A stretch of DNA of 31,498 bases from a virus. Where the stretch lies: the IMG/VR virus record IMGVR_UViG_3300043015_000050, positions 1 through 31,498 of that record; one strand, given 5' to 3'. A program made the position numbers and the translations under genes. Position 1 is the stretch's first letter, and every line of letters starts with the position of its first letter. A model generated the notes under the pieces. The model was not told where the DNA came from, made no database searches, and saw only the letters and a list, made by a program, of their open reading frames with translations. Positions 7,854 to 16,692 of the stretch are shown in pieces.

Positions 7854-8291
7854 TTAGTTGAATAACATTTTTAAATAATTATTATACTCATTTACATCTG
7901 CTCTTACTTGCTCCTCTAAATCTTGTAGTTTAGCAATTTCATTAACAGCATTATCTAAAACTGCTGGTCTAGGTATAGTAATCCCTAAATCATTTTCTGC
8001 TTCTCTTAGTTTATCAGCTTCTATATTATAAGACTCTTCTAAGCTCTGTAAAGCATCTATAAAGCTAGAAATATCAATATCTGCATTTACCTCAGACATA
8101 AGTTTTTCTATTTCTCTAACTGGAACAAAACTCTCATCTATCTTATCATTTAAGTCTTGATATATTTTCTTAACAATATCTATTTCAGTTTGTAGATTTT
8201 CTCCTAAACTTAAGTCTACTTTTTTCTGCTTACTTAATTGCTTTTTGCTATAGTCAGATAGCTTAGAGAATATTCTTTTTTGTAGAGTCAT
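7854..8291 (-). CDS. Paralogous head-region protein 1, coiled coil (unknown function)
   Basis: 145 aa, almost entirely predicted helical with heptad-like spacing (LQTEIDIVKKIYQDLNDK; LQSLEESYNIEADKLREAE). The N-terminus (MTLQKRIFSKLSDYSKKQ) resembles the first residues of the two following genes, which suggests a shared targeting or binding segment such as F-S-K/R-I/L. The body is otherwise divergent. The gene starts 14 nt after the conserved AACGTTATATTA motif and may begin a transcription or translation unit. Confidence 0.6.
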   Translation of the reverse strand: MTLQKRIFSKLSDYSKKQLSKQKKVDLSLGENLQTEIDIVKKIYQDLNDKIDESFVPVREIEKLMSEVNADIDISSFIDALQSLEESYNIEADKLREAENDLGITIPRPAVLDNAVNEIAKLQDLEEQVRADVNEYNNYLKMLFN

Positions 8292-8304
8292 AGTCTTGAT
8301 TTAT

Positions 8305-8316
8305 TAATATAACGTT
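8305..8316 (-). promoter_or_regulatory. Recurring motif AACGTTATATTA
   Basis: On the minus strand AACGTTATATTA ends 13 nt before the ATG at 8291. It matches the 12-mers at 4726-4737 and 17336-17347 in 11 of 12 positions. The gap it lies in (8292-8337) is one of the longer intergenic stretches of the late region. Confidence 0.4.
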
Positions 8317-8337
8317 TGTATTATTTTTTTTGCATTT

Positions 8338-8787
8338 TTAGGCTTTCTTTTGAATGATAAACCACTCACTGCCATCACACCAAACATAAATACCCTCATA
8401 CTCTTTATTGATCTCATAGTAGTTAGTACTACCATCTAGAGTATCACTACCACTAGGAGTTAAGTAAACTCTAGTATTGGTATTAAACCCTCCATTAGAT
8501 ATAAATCTTATAGCTCTATTTGTACTGCTAGATGCACTAGGTAAGTTTAAAGTCATATTACCACTTGCACCACTCCACGTTAGTTTAACCATTTTTATAT
8601 TAGCATACTGACTATCTGATAGGTTTACAGTTTGACCGCTAGAAACAGTGATATGGGTAGGTATTAAGTAGTTTTTAATATCATTAATTGTACCTTTTTT
8701 AGTACTGCTGCTTTGCACTACTACTATATTTTCTGTGCCATCTAAAGCACTAGCACTATCTAATTGTGTAATTTTCTTATCTGACAT
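8338..8787 (-). CDS. Fibre- or decoration-like structural protein
   Basis: 149 aa. The N-terminal motif KITQLDSASALDGTENIVVVQ...TINDIKNYL is a common start of phage tail and head fibre proteins. The rest is Ser/Thr/Asn-rich and beta-type (TWSGASGNMTLNLPSAS; VYLTPSGSDTLDGS), ending GIYVWCDGSEWFIIQKKA, like trimeric fibre or head decoration domains. Its place among head genes rather than next to the fibre genes suggests a head fibre or decoration protein. The function is inferred. Confidence 0.5.
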   Translation of the reverse strand: MSDKKITQLDSASALDGTENIVVVQSSSTKKGTINDIKNYLIPTHITVSSGQTVNLSDSQYANIKMVKLTWSGASGNMTLNLPSASSSTNRAIRFISNGGFNTNTRVYLTPSGSDTLDGSTNYYEINKEYEGIYVWCDGSEWFIIQKKA

Positions 8788-8999
8788 TATAGTATTATTT
8801 TTTTGTTATTTTCTTGTAATATTAAAAAAGCATCTTCTTGTAATAAGTAGTTAAATTGCTTTGTTGTTCTACCTATACCTTGTGCCCATAGGCTGCCATC
8901 ACAGCACTTTCTAGAGTATGTAAGCTGATCCTTACACAAACATCCTCTTTTGCTACTCTTAGGACTTGTTCTACTAGGTGTCTTATTATCTTTACGCAT
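8787..8999 (-). CDS. Small Cys-rich phage protein
   Basis: 70 aa. The N-terminus is basic and Ser/Pro-rich, followed by GCLCKDQLTYSRKCCDGSLWAQGIG, which has four cysteines as CxC...CC and could bind a metal. The C-terminal half is hydrophobic/polar and of low complexity. It overlaps the protease gene by 8 nt and the following gene by 1 nt. I recall similar YSxKCCDGSLxAQGIG stretches from other Bacteroidota phages but cannot give a function. Confidence 0.55.
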   Translation of the reverse strand: MRKDNKTPSRTSPKSSKRGCLCKDQLTYSRKCCDGSLWAQGIGRTTKQFNYLLQEDAFLILQENNKKIIL

Positions 9000-9897
9000 C
9001 TAACTCTTTTAGTTTGTTAATAGCCCACTCTACACCAGAAGTGCCTCCCCAAGCATCCCACATCAATCCACCACACCCTTCAGAGTATGGTACATCCTTA
9101 TTTTGTTGATGTCTTTTAAAACTAGCCATTCTAGAAATTGTATCTCTAGTTATACCCTCTTTTTTTGCTAGTTGGTTTGCTCTTTGTTTACCTACATCAG
9201 TTCCGCAAGATCCCCATCCGTTTTTATCTGCCCACTCTAAAGCTCGTTTAGCATTGTTACTAGCACTCTCTGGATAGTCTGTATAAGACTCTAGCTTTAA
9301 TTCAGCTTCTAGGATCATCTGTTTAATCTTAAGTAATTCTAGTCCAGCTTCTATCTCTTTACTTAGCTCTTCTTTTTTACTCTTTTCTACAAAGTAGCCC
9401 TCTATTGAGAATCCCTTTACCTTACCAGTTTTTACGAAATCTTTCCAGACCTCTTCATTAGTTACTTTCATAGTACCTACCCAAGTACCTAGAGGTAAGT
9501 CCATATCGTATATTTGACTTTTATCTTTTACCTCATCCTCAACTATCCAAGACTCTACCAAGCTTAAACCAGATAACTCTAGCTTATGCTCAAAAGTAGA
9601 ATTATTTTGGTAGCCATTCATTAAAAACATTTCAGATGCTTTACGGACTGTCTCCCTAGTAAAGTAAATATAGTACTCATCATTACCATCCTTTCTGTAG
9701 ATGGTTTTATTAGGTACTAGTAAAGCTCCAGTAAGTAGTCTTTTATCTGTATCTGCTTCTGCTAGTTTATATTCCTTTTGTTGATTAAGTGCTACAAAGT
9801 TCTCCTCTATAGCTGGATGCTCTACGATACTGATTGCATCAATACCAGCGAATAAGCTGTCATCATCCTCTTCTATAATAAGTTCTACTATTCTCAT
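8992..9897 (-). CDS. Prohead protease (XkdF-like) with extra C-terminal domain
   Basis: 301 aa. Residues about 1-170 resemble XkdF-like putative head maturation serine proteases: VEHPAIEENFVAL at 25-37, ALLVPNKTIYRKD at 58-70, a candidate catalytic His in STFEHKL (about 104) and a candidate Ser in KGFSIEGYF (about 164). A helical linker follows (about 172-205), then a separate domain at about 208-300 (NNAKRALEWADKNGWGSCG; YSEGCGGLMWDAWGG) that occurs in several phage head proteins. It would cleave the scaffold and possibly the capsid N-terminus. Catalytic residues are assigned by motif and order only. Confidence 0.7.
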   Translation of the reverse strand: MRIVELIIEEDDDSLFAGIDAISIVEHPAIEENFVALNQQKEYKLAEADTDKRLLTGALLVPNKTIYRKDGNDEYYIYFTRETVRKASEMFLMNGYQNNSTFEHKLELSGLSLVESWIVEDEVKDKSQIYDMDLPLGTWVGTMKVTNEEVWKDFVKTGKVKGFSIEGYFVEKSKKEELSKEIEAGLELLKIKQMILEAELKLESYTDYPESASNNAKRALEWADKNGWGSCGTDVGKQRANQLAKKEGITRDTISRMASFKRHQQNKDVPYSEGCGGLMWDAWGGTSGVEWAINKLKELDA

Positions 9898-9898
9898 A

Positions 9899-9911
9899 TT
9901 ATAATAACGTA
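9899..9911 (-). promoter_or_regulatory. Variant of the recurring motif (TACGTTATTATAA)
   Basis: On the minus strand TACGTTATTATAA runs up to 1 nt before the ATG of the protease gene. It keeps TACGTTAT and then departs from the ATTA half of the other copies. It lies in the 33-nt gap between the tape measure and protease genes, at the switch from tail to head genes. Confidence 0.3.
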
Positions 9912-9930
9912 TTAAGTTTGTTTTTTGTTT

Positions 9931-11709
9931 TTAACTGCCAATAGTTGCGCCCTCTACAATGTTGTTTTCTAAACTCTGTGCAGTGGTTACGTCATTAGCT
10001 ACTACATAAGCTTGTACTGGCTGTTGTGTTTGACTTCCTACTGCTTCTGCTAATTGGCTAGTCTCAGTAGCACCAACTATATTGAAGCTAGGAGCTTGTG
10101 GTGTAGCTGCTGCTGCTCCAGCACTACCTCCTCCACCACTAGAATTAGGCACTTTAGTAGACACAATCTTTTTAACGTTTGCAAAACCAACCGCACCAGT
10201 AGCAATAGCTTGTGCAATAGCATAGCCTGGTATCCCTACTTCAGAGAAAGCTCGTATTTGTCCAGCAATAGAAGCATAAGTGTTGATTAAAGAAGCTGCT
10301 ACCGCCATAGCTTTACCAGCCGCAGTCTCTTGACCTATAACTCCACTAACATCAGATAACGCACTAGCATAACCCATAGCAGCAGTCATCTTAGCTTCAA
10401 ACTCTGCATCTGCTATACTTACCCTAGCATCTGCAAACTGTTGCTCTAAATCCTCTTGTTGTTTAGTGCTTAAAAGCTTATCCTCTTTAAGTATATCCTC
10501 TCTAGCTTGTAGTATAGCTCTTTGCTCATCAAAGGTTAGGGCATCAAACTCTCTATCTAGTTCTAATTCTTCTATCTTTTTAGCTTGAGCTTTTTCTCTG
10601 TCTTTTAAAGCAAACTCATCCTTCTTAGCTTGTAAGGTTTCATTTAGAGACGTTATAAGCTCTTGAGTTAATAGACCATTAGCTAAAGCCTCAGCCATTA
10701 GTTTCTTGTTATGCTCTTCTATCTTTTGTAATTCTAAAGCCCTTGCTTCTTCCTCTGTATTAGCCTCTGCTTCTCTAATTCTGTTTTTTAAGTCTGCTAG
10801 TCTTTTTTGGTAATCCTCTTCTAGTTTTAGCTTCTCATCATTCTCTTTTTTTATCCTAGCTTGTTCATCCTTATTGTCTTGTAGAATAAATCCATCTCTT
10901 TTGTTCTTTAACTCTCTTAACTTTTTCTCAGTCTCATCTATTACAGCATCCCCTTCAGCAGCTACCTCTTCTGGATTAAATAAAAATGATGATGCAGACT
11001 CTAAGTAATCCTCTGTTAGACTAGTTCCCTTTTCTAATACACCTACAGCAGCTAAGCTATTAGTAATACCATCAACTAAACCAGTAAGAATTAATATAGG
11101 TGCTGATAAAAATGCTATTATACCTTTAGCTATACTTTTGTTTCTTTCTGCTGCTTCTACTTGAGACTTTTTCATTTCTCTCTGCGTAAGTAGTTGAGCT
11201 TCTAGATTTTTTATAGTCTCTCCTAACTGTTGCTTTTTTAGGTCTCTTATTTCTTTCTCAGTTTTACCTTGAAGCTTAAGAGTATTCTCCATTGATCGAG
11301 TAACCTCTTCTTGTTTTTCAGATTCTAGTACAGCCTCTTTCTGTAAGTCTAAGGATTCTTTTTGAGCCTTACTAACTCCGTTTACAGCATTCTTAATGTC
11401 ATCCCAATAAGCTACAACTAAACCTAAAGCAACTACTAAAGCTCCTATTCCAGTAGTAAGTAAAGCTGTTCTAAAACCTTTAACAGTTTTTATTAAACCC
11501 TTAAACCCTCCTATACCATCTTTAACAGCACCAGCTAAATCTTTTACTTTAGTAGCGTACCCTCCAGTAACTTTATCTAAAGCTTTAAAACCTTTCCTTT
11601 GCTTATCTCCAGCAGTAGCTACTTTACCTAAAGCTAAATTTAGATCATTAATTGCTTTTACTGCTTTATCAGTTTTAGCTACTACATCTATCTCTACTTT
11701 TTCTGCCAT
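9931..11709 (-). CDS. Tape measure protein
   Basis: 592 aa. The N-terminal helical segment (VVAKTDKAVKAINDLN) is followed by Gly/Lys-rich amphipathic helices. Hydrophobic segments lie at about 84-101 (LTTGIGALVVALGLVVAY) and 194-212, and a long charged coiled coil at about 250-430. The Gly/Ala/Pro-rich C-terminus (SSGGGGSAGAAAATPQ) ends ETSQLAEAVGS...AYVVANDVTTAQSLENNI, a pattern I recognise from tape measure proteins of Bacteroidota siphophages. It sets tail length; at roughly 0.15 nm per residue the tail would be near 90 nm, an inference. Its upstream neighbours are tail genes and its downstream neighbours are head genes. Confidence 0.85.
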   Translation of the reverse strand: MAEKVEIDVVAKTDKAVKAINDLNLALGKVATAGDKQRKGFKALDKVTGGYATKVKDLAGAVKDGIGGFKGLIKTVKGFRTALLTTGIGALVVALGLVVAYWDDIKNAVNGVSKAQKESLDLQKEAVLESEKQEEVTRSMENTLKLQGKTEKEIRDLKKQQLGETIKNLEAQLLTQREMKKSQVEAAERNKSIAKGIIAFLSAPILILTGLVDGITNSLAAVGVLEKGTSLTEDYLESASSFLFNPEEVAAEGDAVIDETEKKLRELKNKRDGFILQDNKDEQARIKKENDEKLKLEEDYQKRLADLKNRIREAEANTEEEARALELQKIEEHNKKLMAEALANGLLTQELITSLNETLQAKKDEFALKDREKAQAKKIEELELDREFDALTFDEQRAILQAREDILKEDKLLSTKQQEDLEQQFADARVSIADAEFEAKMTAAMGYASALSDVSGVIGQETAAGKAMAVAASLINTYASIAGQIRAFSEVGIPGYAIAQAIATGAVGFANVKKIVSTKVPNSSGGGGSAGAAAATPQAPSFNIVGATETSQLAEAVGSQTQQPVQAYVVANDVTTAQSLENNIVEGATIGS

Positions 11710-11834
11710 ACTTCTTTCTTAAATTGTTTTACACTTTCCTTTATAGTTTCTGGCATTTTATATTTGCCTTTTGCTATATCTATGTACTCACCTCTAAAGT
11801 CAAACTCTAGAGCTTCTAATATATCTTTTATCAT
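11694..11834 (-). CDS. 46-aa protein coupled to the tape measure gene
   Basis: ORF MIKDILEALEFDFRGEY...KPETIKESVKQFKKEVWQKK (abridged). It is joined to the upstream 865-aa gene by an ATGA overlap and overlaps the tape measure start by 16 nt. The overlaps on both sides and the amphipathic helical C-terminus support a real gene. Its place just before the tape measure is where tail assembly chaperones are often coded, but it is too short to assign. Confidence 0.5.
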   Translation of the reverse strand: MIKDILEALEFDFRGEYIDIAKGKYKMPETIKESVKQFKKEVWQKK

Positions 11835-14428
11835 AACGTTGTTTCTGTTATACTTGTATCGAATGAATAAGCATCAGCACCGCTTATACTGTATTTTGCT
11901 CTTACCCCTATGTTGTATGTTGTGCCGCTTTCTAAAGGAGATAACTTTATACCATTGCCTAAAGTTGTTGTAAATACTCCACCATTTAAAATAACATCAT
12001 AGCCAACTACACCAGTAACCGCTGACCAAGTTATATCAATAGAGCTTGAGGTTTTAGTTGTAACTGTAACTTGTGCTACTCTGTCTAAGTAAGCGAATTG
12101 ATTGTTGTTTATCTGACTTACAAACTCGCTTCTGTTGTATAATTCTAAATCTGTTTTGTTGGTTAGTAGGTTTGTTTTTATACTGTTTATTCTATATGCG
12201 TTGTTAGCTATTACTAATTTGTCTTTTAATTGTAGCTTTAGCAATATGCTTAAAGGTAAGTATGCGGTGTATTTAAACAGCCTTGATGTTGGGTCAAACA
12301 TTGTCTGCACATAATCATAATAACCATCCTCAAATAAGTTAGTGCTTAAAGTTGGTATTTCTTGCAGAAATTCATCAGCTTCTAAACCAAAGTTTAACTG
12401 CAATCTTGTATTATAACCCCATTCCCCTATTGCTGTAACATTACTTGGACGTCTATAATTACTTGGCGCACTACCACCAATTGTTAGTTCACTATCTGTA
12501 TTGGCTTGGTATATGCTTGAAAATATTAAAGGCTCTCCAATAGTGGGCTCAAACTGTTTATTTAAAAATGCACCTTGACCAATAAGAGTTAAACTATCAT
12601 TATCGTCTGGGTCTGTTAGCCTTTCATACATCATCTTTTCAAAAGGCAATTCTACTGTATAAGTACCTCCATCGAATTTATCATCGCCAAAATCTTCTTC
12701 TGCAAATGGTACTGTTTGTATCTCGTCTGAAAACTGAACAAGAAAGCTTTCTTTACTTTTAAATTTAAAGTCCATTTTCTTGTACTGAAAAAGCCTATCT
12801 ACAGTTGCCTTTTCCATATCTACATACTTTGTAATATCGTAGGCATCTTCGTTTTGATAATATACTTTTGCTAACTCTACATTTATATTATCGCCATCTT
12901 TATAAACAAGTAAATTAAACATCTTAAACAAACCGCTTAAAAAGTCTATTACTTTCATTTCTGGCATTTGTCTACTTATCTCAAAGGTGTTTAGCACATC
13001 TTGGTTTGTCGGTGTGTAGTTAGCAGTCCATTGTGAAACGTATGTTCCAGAGTTTTGTGGTTTTCTTTCATATTCAACAGAAAATGTGTGTGTCATTGTT
13101 ATTGTATTCTCACTTTCTATCTCTACAATTAAGTCTAACAAATCAAGGAAGTTTGGACTGCTACCAAAAACACTACTTTGATTTCTAAACTCCTCTTGAA
13201 TATTTACTGTTCCACTTTGGTTTGTAAATTCTCTTGATGTAATCAAATCTCCTGTAGCACCATTTTTTATTCTTACAATGTAATTCTCTTCAGTTGATGT
13301 TGTTATTGATAGCGTTACATTATAACGATTTCTTACTCCATCTGCATTAAAATAAGGCAATAAATATAAAGTCCTTACATCGCCAATAGTACCAGAAGCA
13401 TAAGTATATTTTGGGTCTTCATCGTCTTGGTGTCTAAATCTGTTTACAGAAATGTTTACAGCACCATCTGGATTTGCGTTAGTTACATAACCCTCGTTTT
13501 TGTGCATCCACATATAAAAGTTAAAAAACATTGAAGTCTTAAAGAACCCAGTAAAACTCAACTCTGGATATGTTCTTTCTATTGCTTCTATAATAGCTTT
13601 TAATTTTATAGCTGGTTTTAAGTCTGTATAAACAAGACCAGTTGAAGTAATGCTATCCTCATAACCATCAGCAGTAGAATAACGCATATTTTTACTGTGG
13701 TGTATATTAGGCACTATTATATCATCGCTTCCGTAAGTAGAAGTTAGCGTAGCTAAATCAGCAGTAAAGAAGTTCTCTATGTTTGTTTGGTTATATGTAA
13801 AGTTATAAGCATTGTCATATATCAAGCCTTGTAAAGTTGTATCTCCTACAATCTCTTTTAATACTACCGCATCGCCAAAGAACACTACTTTGTATGCGTG
13901 TGCTTTGTTGTCTTTTAATGTTACGCTTTTAAACTGTATCTTTCCTTTTTTGTAATCTACTCCATTGAGCTTTATTATAGCATCGTGTTTAAATCGTGCA
14001 TCAAAACTGTTAAGCACATTTTGTTTCTCGTAATGTCTAAATAGTTTGTTATTGGTTTTAGAAGCTGGTAGATTAAACTGTTGGCTAAAAGGTGTAAATA
14101 CCTTGCCTATGTCTTTAAGGTTTAGTAAGGTATCTGTTATAGTTATACTCTCATCCTCAAATAAGTCTGCTCTAAAGTAATCGCTTTCTATTATGAATTG
14201 GTCTGTATTAGGACTTGCAAATATATCAGCAGAAAGGCTCAACTGCGTATCGCTATCAATAGCTGTAATTGATGCGGTTAGATGTGTTCTTTTGTTAGTG
14301 ACAATATCTCCTACACTTACGCTTGTATTAAACACACCAGTATTGTCTACAAGTTTATTAGTTGCAAAACCAGTAACACCGCCCTCTAATCTATTGTAAC
14401 CTTTTATGTATAGTTCTATTATCTGCAT
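11831..14428 (-). CDS. Large tail-tip / baseplate-like protein with C-terminal FN3 domain
   Basis: 865 aa. Residues about 1-120 contain beta-rich modules, with LLNLKDIGKVFTPFSQQFNLPASKTNN near 105-131. This is a pattern I associate with distal-tail and tail-tip proteins of Bacteroidota phages. The middle part is long, mixed alpha/beta and Tyr/Asn-rich. Residues about 779-865 form a fibronectin type III domain (VTVTTKTSSSIDITWSAV; SPLESGTTYNIGVRAKY). FN3 domains are common surface-binding add-ons of siphophage tails. It follows a 371-aa tail gene directly and precedes the tape measure, the reverse of the usual order. The likely role is tail-tip hub or host adhesion, inferred. Confidence 0.6.
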   Translation of the reverse strand: MQIIELYIKGYNRLEGGVTGFATNKLVDNTGVFNTSVSVGDIVTNKRTHLTASITAIDSDTQLSLSADIFASPNTDQFIIESDYFRADLFEDESITITDTLLNLKDIGKVFTPFSQQFNLPASKTNNKLFRHYEKQNVLNSFDARFKHDAIIKLNGVDYKKGKIQFKSVTLKDNKAHAYKVVFFGDAVVLKEIVGDTTLQGLIYDNAYNFTYNQTNIENFFTADLATLTSTYGSDDIIVPNIHHSKNMRYSTADGYEDSITSTGLVYTDLKPAIKLKAIIEAIERTYPELSFTGFFKTSMFFNFYMWMHKNEGYVTNANPDGAVNISVNRFRHQDDEDPKYTYASGTIGDVRTLYLLPYFNADGVRNRYNVTLSITTSTEENYIVRIKNGATGDLITSREFTNQSGTVNIQEEFRNQSSVFGSSPNFLDLLDLIVEIESENTITMTHTFSVEYERKPQNSGTYVSQWTANYTPTNQDVLNTFEISRQMPEMKVIDFLSGLFKMFNLLVYKDGDNINVELAKVYYQNEDAYDITKYVDMEKATVDRLFQYKKMDFKFKSKESFLVQFSDEIQTVPFAEEDFGDDKFDGGTYTVELPFEKMMYERLTDPDDNDSLTLIGQGAFLNKQFEPTIGEPLIFSSIYQANTDSELTIGGSAPSNYRRPSNVTAIGEWGYNTRLQLNFGLEADEFLQEIPTLSTNLFEDGYYDYVQTMFDPTSRLFKYTAYLPLSILLKLQLKDKLVIANNAYRINSIKTNLLTNKTDLELYNRSEFVSQINNNQFAYLDRVAQVTVTTKTSSSIDITWSAVTGVVGYDVILNGGVFTTTLGNGIKLSPLESGTTYNIGVRAKYSISGADAYSFDTSITETTL

Positions 14429-15544
14429 CTAGCGTATGTTGTTAATAGTGTCAAAAGCAAAGTCTACTTCTATTGTGTAGTTTATTAGTTTGTCGTTTAA
14501 GTGTGTTTTATAGTTTAGACTGCTACTGCTTACGTTTATTGGTAATGTCTGTGAGTTTATCTCAATCCAACAATCTTCGCTTAACTGCATCTGCTTAAAT
14601 ACCTCGTTATACTCCTCTGGATAAAAGCCAGTGTTTAGCGTTAGCTTCTCGCTTCCGTTTTTAGTCAGTATCTTTTGCTGATGTCTGCTTGTATCGTAAG
14701 AGCCATTTACAATAATGTTTCGCTTAAAGTTTTCTGTTTTAGTAGTTAGTACCTCGTTAGTTCTTTTGAAAAACCATAGGTCTTGTAATGCACCAAACTT
14801 ATTTACAAACGTAACTTTATAAGGATCATACTTGCACTCCTCTATATTGTCTACTGTTAGCTTTATTACTCCACTATCTGTATCAATATATATAGTATCA
14901 AAATCAAATAAAGTAAACTCATTAGCAAACTGCTCTAAACAACTACTCTCCTCAAAAGTTCCACCATCTTGTATAACCCTATCCTTAAACTCATCAGAGC
15001 CATTTATTGTATTGCTAACGTATTCTATTTGCTCATCACTTTCATCACTATCTGTTATAGCTTTAGTGTATATCAGCTCTCCATCAAGCTCGTAAGAAAC
15101 TCTGTTTGTTATTTCAGTATAAACTGGAATTGTTGCTGGAGCATCATCTAACTTTACAACCTTTAAGTTTGACTGCAATAGTCCACTATCGTTTTGTGGA
15201 TTAGCACCATCCTCATAAAAGCCATAACTATCAAAGCCAGCTAATTCAGTATAAGAAGGAGGATACCCTTGTGCAACACCTTGTATATAGTTATTTGTTC
15301 TGTAATCCACCCAAACATTAGCAGTTGCGTAATCTCCATCAAAAGTATTAAGTATATAATCTCTTACTATTTCGCTAATTTCAAACGTCACTACATTATT
15401 AATTGCAAAAGATGTAAGCGTAAACAAATTAGTTCTGTCTGTTGTTTGTGTACCAGTATATACATACAGCTCCATATCTACTTGCGTAAGATTTGCAGCT
15501 GTTAGGGTTATATAATATGGGCTTCTTGCGTTTATCTTGCTCAT
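14429..15544 (-). CDS. Tail protein, distal-tail-like (function inferred)
   Basis: 371 aa. The N-terminal beta-sandwich-like part begins ARSPYYITLTAANLTQVDMELYVYTG and continues TFEISEIVRDYILNTFDG. The middle is acidic and loop-rich. The C-terminal part (NKFGALQDLWFFKRTNE; EDCWIEINSQTLPINV; HLNDKLINYTIEVDFAFDTINNIR) could be a domain that interacts with the tail tube. It is joined by ATGA overlap to the upstream gp10-like gene and abuts the 865-aa gene, so the three probably form one tail-tip assembly unit. I do not recognise a named family with certainty. Confidence 0.5.
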   Translation of the reverse strand: MSKINARSPYYITLTAANLTQVDMELYVYTGTQTTDRTNLFTLTSFAINNVVTFEISEIVRDYILNTFDGDYATANVWVDYRTNNYIQGVAQGYPPSYTELAGFDSYGFYEDGANPQNDSGLLQSNLKVVKLDDAPATIPVYTEITNRVSYELDGELIYTKAITDSDESDEQIEYVSNTINGSDEFKDRVIQDGGTFEESSCLEQFANEFTLFDFDTIYIDTDSGVIKLTVDNIEECKYDPYKVTFVNKFGALQDLWFFKRTNEVLTTKTENFKRNIIVNGSYDTSRHQQKILTKNGSEKLTLNTGFYPEEYNEVFKQMQLSEDCWIEINSQTLPINVSSSSLNYKTHLNDKLINYTIEVDFAFDTINNIR

Positions 15545-16107
15545 TTCTCTACTGTTATTTTAATCATTATTTCTGTATCTAGTTTCAAGGCTTTTTCTAA
15601 TTGGCTACTCATATCTTGCTGAGCTTTCTCAAAAGCATTAGTAAAAAATAAGCTAGGCTTTAATCCTCTATAGTATATGTTTCTAGCTATTATCTTTCCT
15701 ATAGTTTCATAAGTGCCTCTAACAAATCTACCCTTCTCATCTCTTAACCTAAATCCTTTACCTTTTGCCCAGTCTCCTACACTCTTAGCGAAGTCATCAA
15801 AAGTACCCTTCATATTACCACTCCCAAACTTATAAGGGCTGTTAGGAGCTTGTTGAGGTTTTCTGTATTTCTCTTTTACTTTTTGTTTACTAGGATCTGC
15901 ACCCTTTACCCCTTTATCTTGAAAGAGTCCATAGCTCTCCATTTCTATATTGAAGTGAATCTTATCTTTAGTTTCGTAAACAGTACCGCCCTTTATACTC
16001 TCATATAGCTTACCTACCTTACCTTGCTCTGCTAAGTTCTTTTTAGAGTCCTCTATTATTTGGTCTCTTATCTCTTCTAATACTTTTTTAAAGTTATCAG
16101 TTTTCAC
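15541..16107 (-). CDS. HK97 gp10-like neck / minor tail protein
   Basis: 188 aa. The stretch VGKLYESIKGGTVYETKDKIHF...YGLFQDKGVKGA is typical of the HK97 gp10-like family, which has a beta-rich core with a conserved Y-x-x-x-x-x-x-G segment. The C-terminal part (IYYRGLKPSLFFTNAFEKA) also fits, since these proteins commonly end in an RP-x-F-x-x-A helix. Members act at the head-tail junction. It overlaps the upstream tail-completion-like gene by 11 nt and the next gene by ATGA. The family call is moderately strong; the exact position in the neck is inferred. Confidence 0.65.
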   Translation of the reverse strand: MKTDNFKKVLEEIRDQIIEDSKKNLAEQGKVGKLYESIKGGTVYETKDKIHFNIEMESYGLFQDKGVKGADPSKQKVKEKYRKPQQAPNSPYKFGSGNMKGTFDDFAKSVGDWAKGKGFRLRDEKGRFVRGTYETIGKIIARNIYYRGLKPSLFFTNAFEKAQQDMSSQLEKALKLDTEIMIKITVEK

Positions 16108-16582
16108 AGATGTCTATATTATTCATTACCACTAAAGAAAAAGAAACAGACCATCCAGCTAACTGATTTTCAAAACTATCCTTAAAAGCATCTAAGCTAG
16201 TACTGCCTTCTACTTGGTATCCCTCTCTATGAGTAGTACCCTTTCGTAGTTTTTGTATAAACTTATTTAGTACCGCTAGTTGAGTATTGAGTACATCCAT
16301 TTCATTATTGTTCCCTCTAAATATATCAGTAGTCTCTTCCTTGTTAATGTCTACTATATCCATAGCTAGTACACTAAAGCTAAAGGTCATAGTCTGACCA
16401 TCCTCTGTAACGTTGTTTAGCATAATATGAGACAATGGGAAGATGTCTGCTTTGTTTAGGTTTACTTGTGTGATGTCTCCTCTGGTTACTGTATTTACGT
16501 TCACATCTGCTAGTAGTAAATCCTTTAGGGTGTCCATTACATCATAGTAGGCTATAGCTCCTCTGTGGGTTAGTGCTGTCAT
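16097..16582 (-). CDS. Tail completion / terminator-like protein
   Basis: 161 aa, mixed alpha/beta. The N-terminal helix YYDVMDTLKDLLLADVNVNTVTRGD is followed by FPLSHIMLNNVTEDGQTMTFSFSVLAMD, a helix around MDVLNTQLAVLNKFIQKL and a final strand GWSVSFSLVVMNNIDICEN. This layout (helix, strands with the phrase xFSVxxMDxV, helix, final strand) resembles tail terminator/neck proteins that sit before gp10-like genes. It is coupled upstream to a 37-aa ORF by ATGA. The assignment rests on layout and context. Confidence 0.5.
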   Translation of the reverse strand: MTALTHRGAIAYYDVMDTLKDLLLADVNVNTVTRGDITQVNLNKADIFPLSHIMLNNVTEDGQTMTFSFSVLAMDIVDINKEETTDIFRGNNNEMDVLNTQLAVLNKFIQKLRKGTTHREGYQVEGSTSLDAFKDSFENQLAGWSVSFSLVVMNNIDICEN

Positions 16583-16692
16583 TTAAAATTCTTTTTTATG
16601 TTTTTGCTCTCTAAGTCTGTTTTATCTTTCATAAAGGCTAAAGCATATAAACACTTATGTATATTTAGCTTAGTAACCTTATCTATATTCAT
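16579..16692 (-). CDS. 37-aa basic ORF between two tail genes
   Basis: ORF MNIDKVTKLNIHKCLYALAF... ending NIKKNFK. Its ATG overlaps the stop of the 213-aa gene (TGATG), and its stop overlaps the start of the next gene (ATGA). Without it there would be a 109-nt gap in a stretch that has no other gaps. The double coupling argues for translation. It could be the short partner of a tail-assembly chaperone pair, but I see no convincing slippery site joining it to the upstream gene. Confidence 0.5.
   Translation of the reverse strand: MNIDKVTKLNIHKCLYALAFMKDKTDLESKNIKKNFK

Noticed and set aside
14193-14399. Plus-strand ORFs throughout the window
   Set aside because: All overlap well-supported minus-strand genes, show no family features and have no plus-strand promoters; they are shadows.
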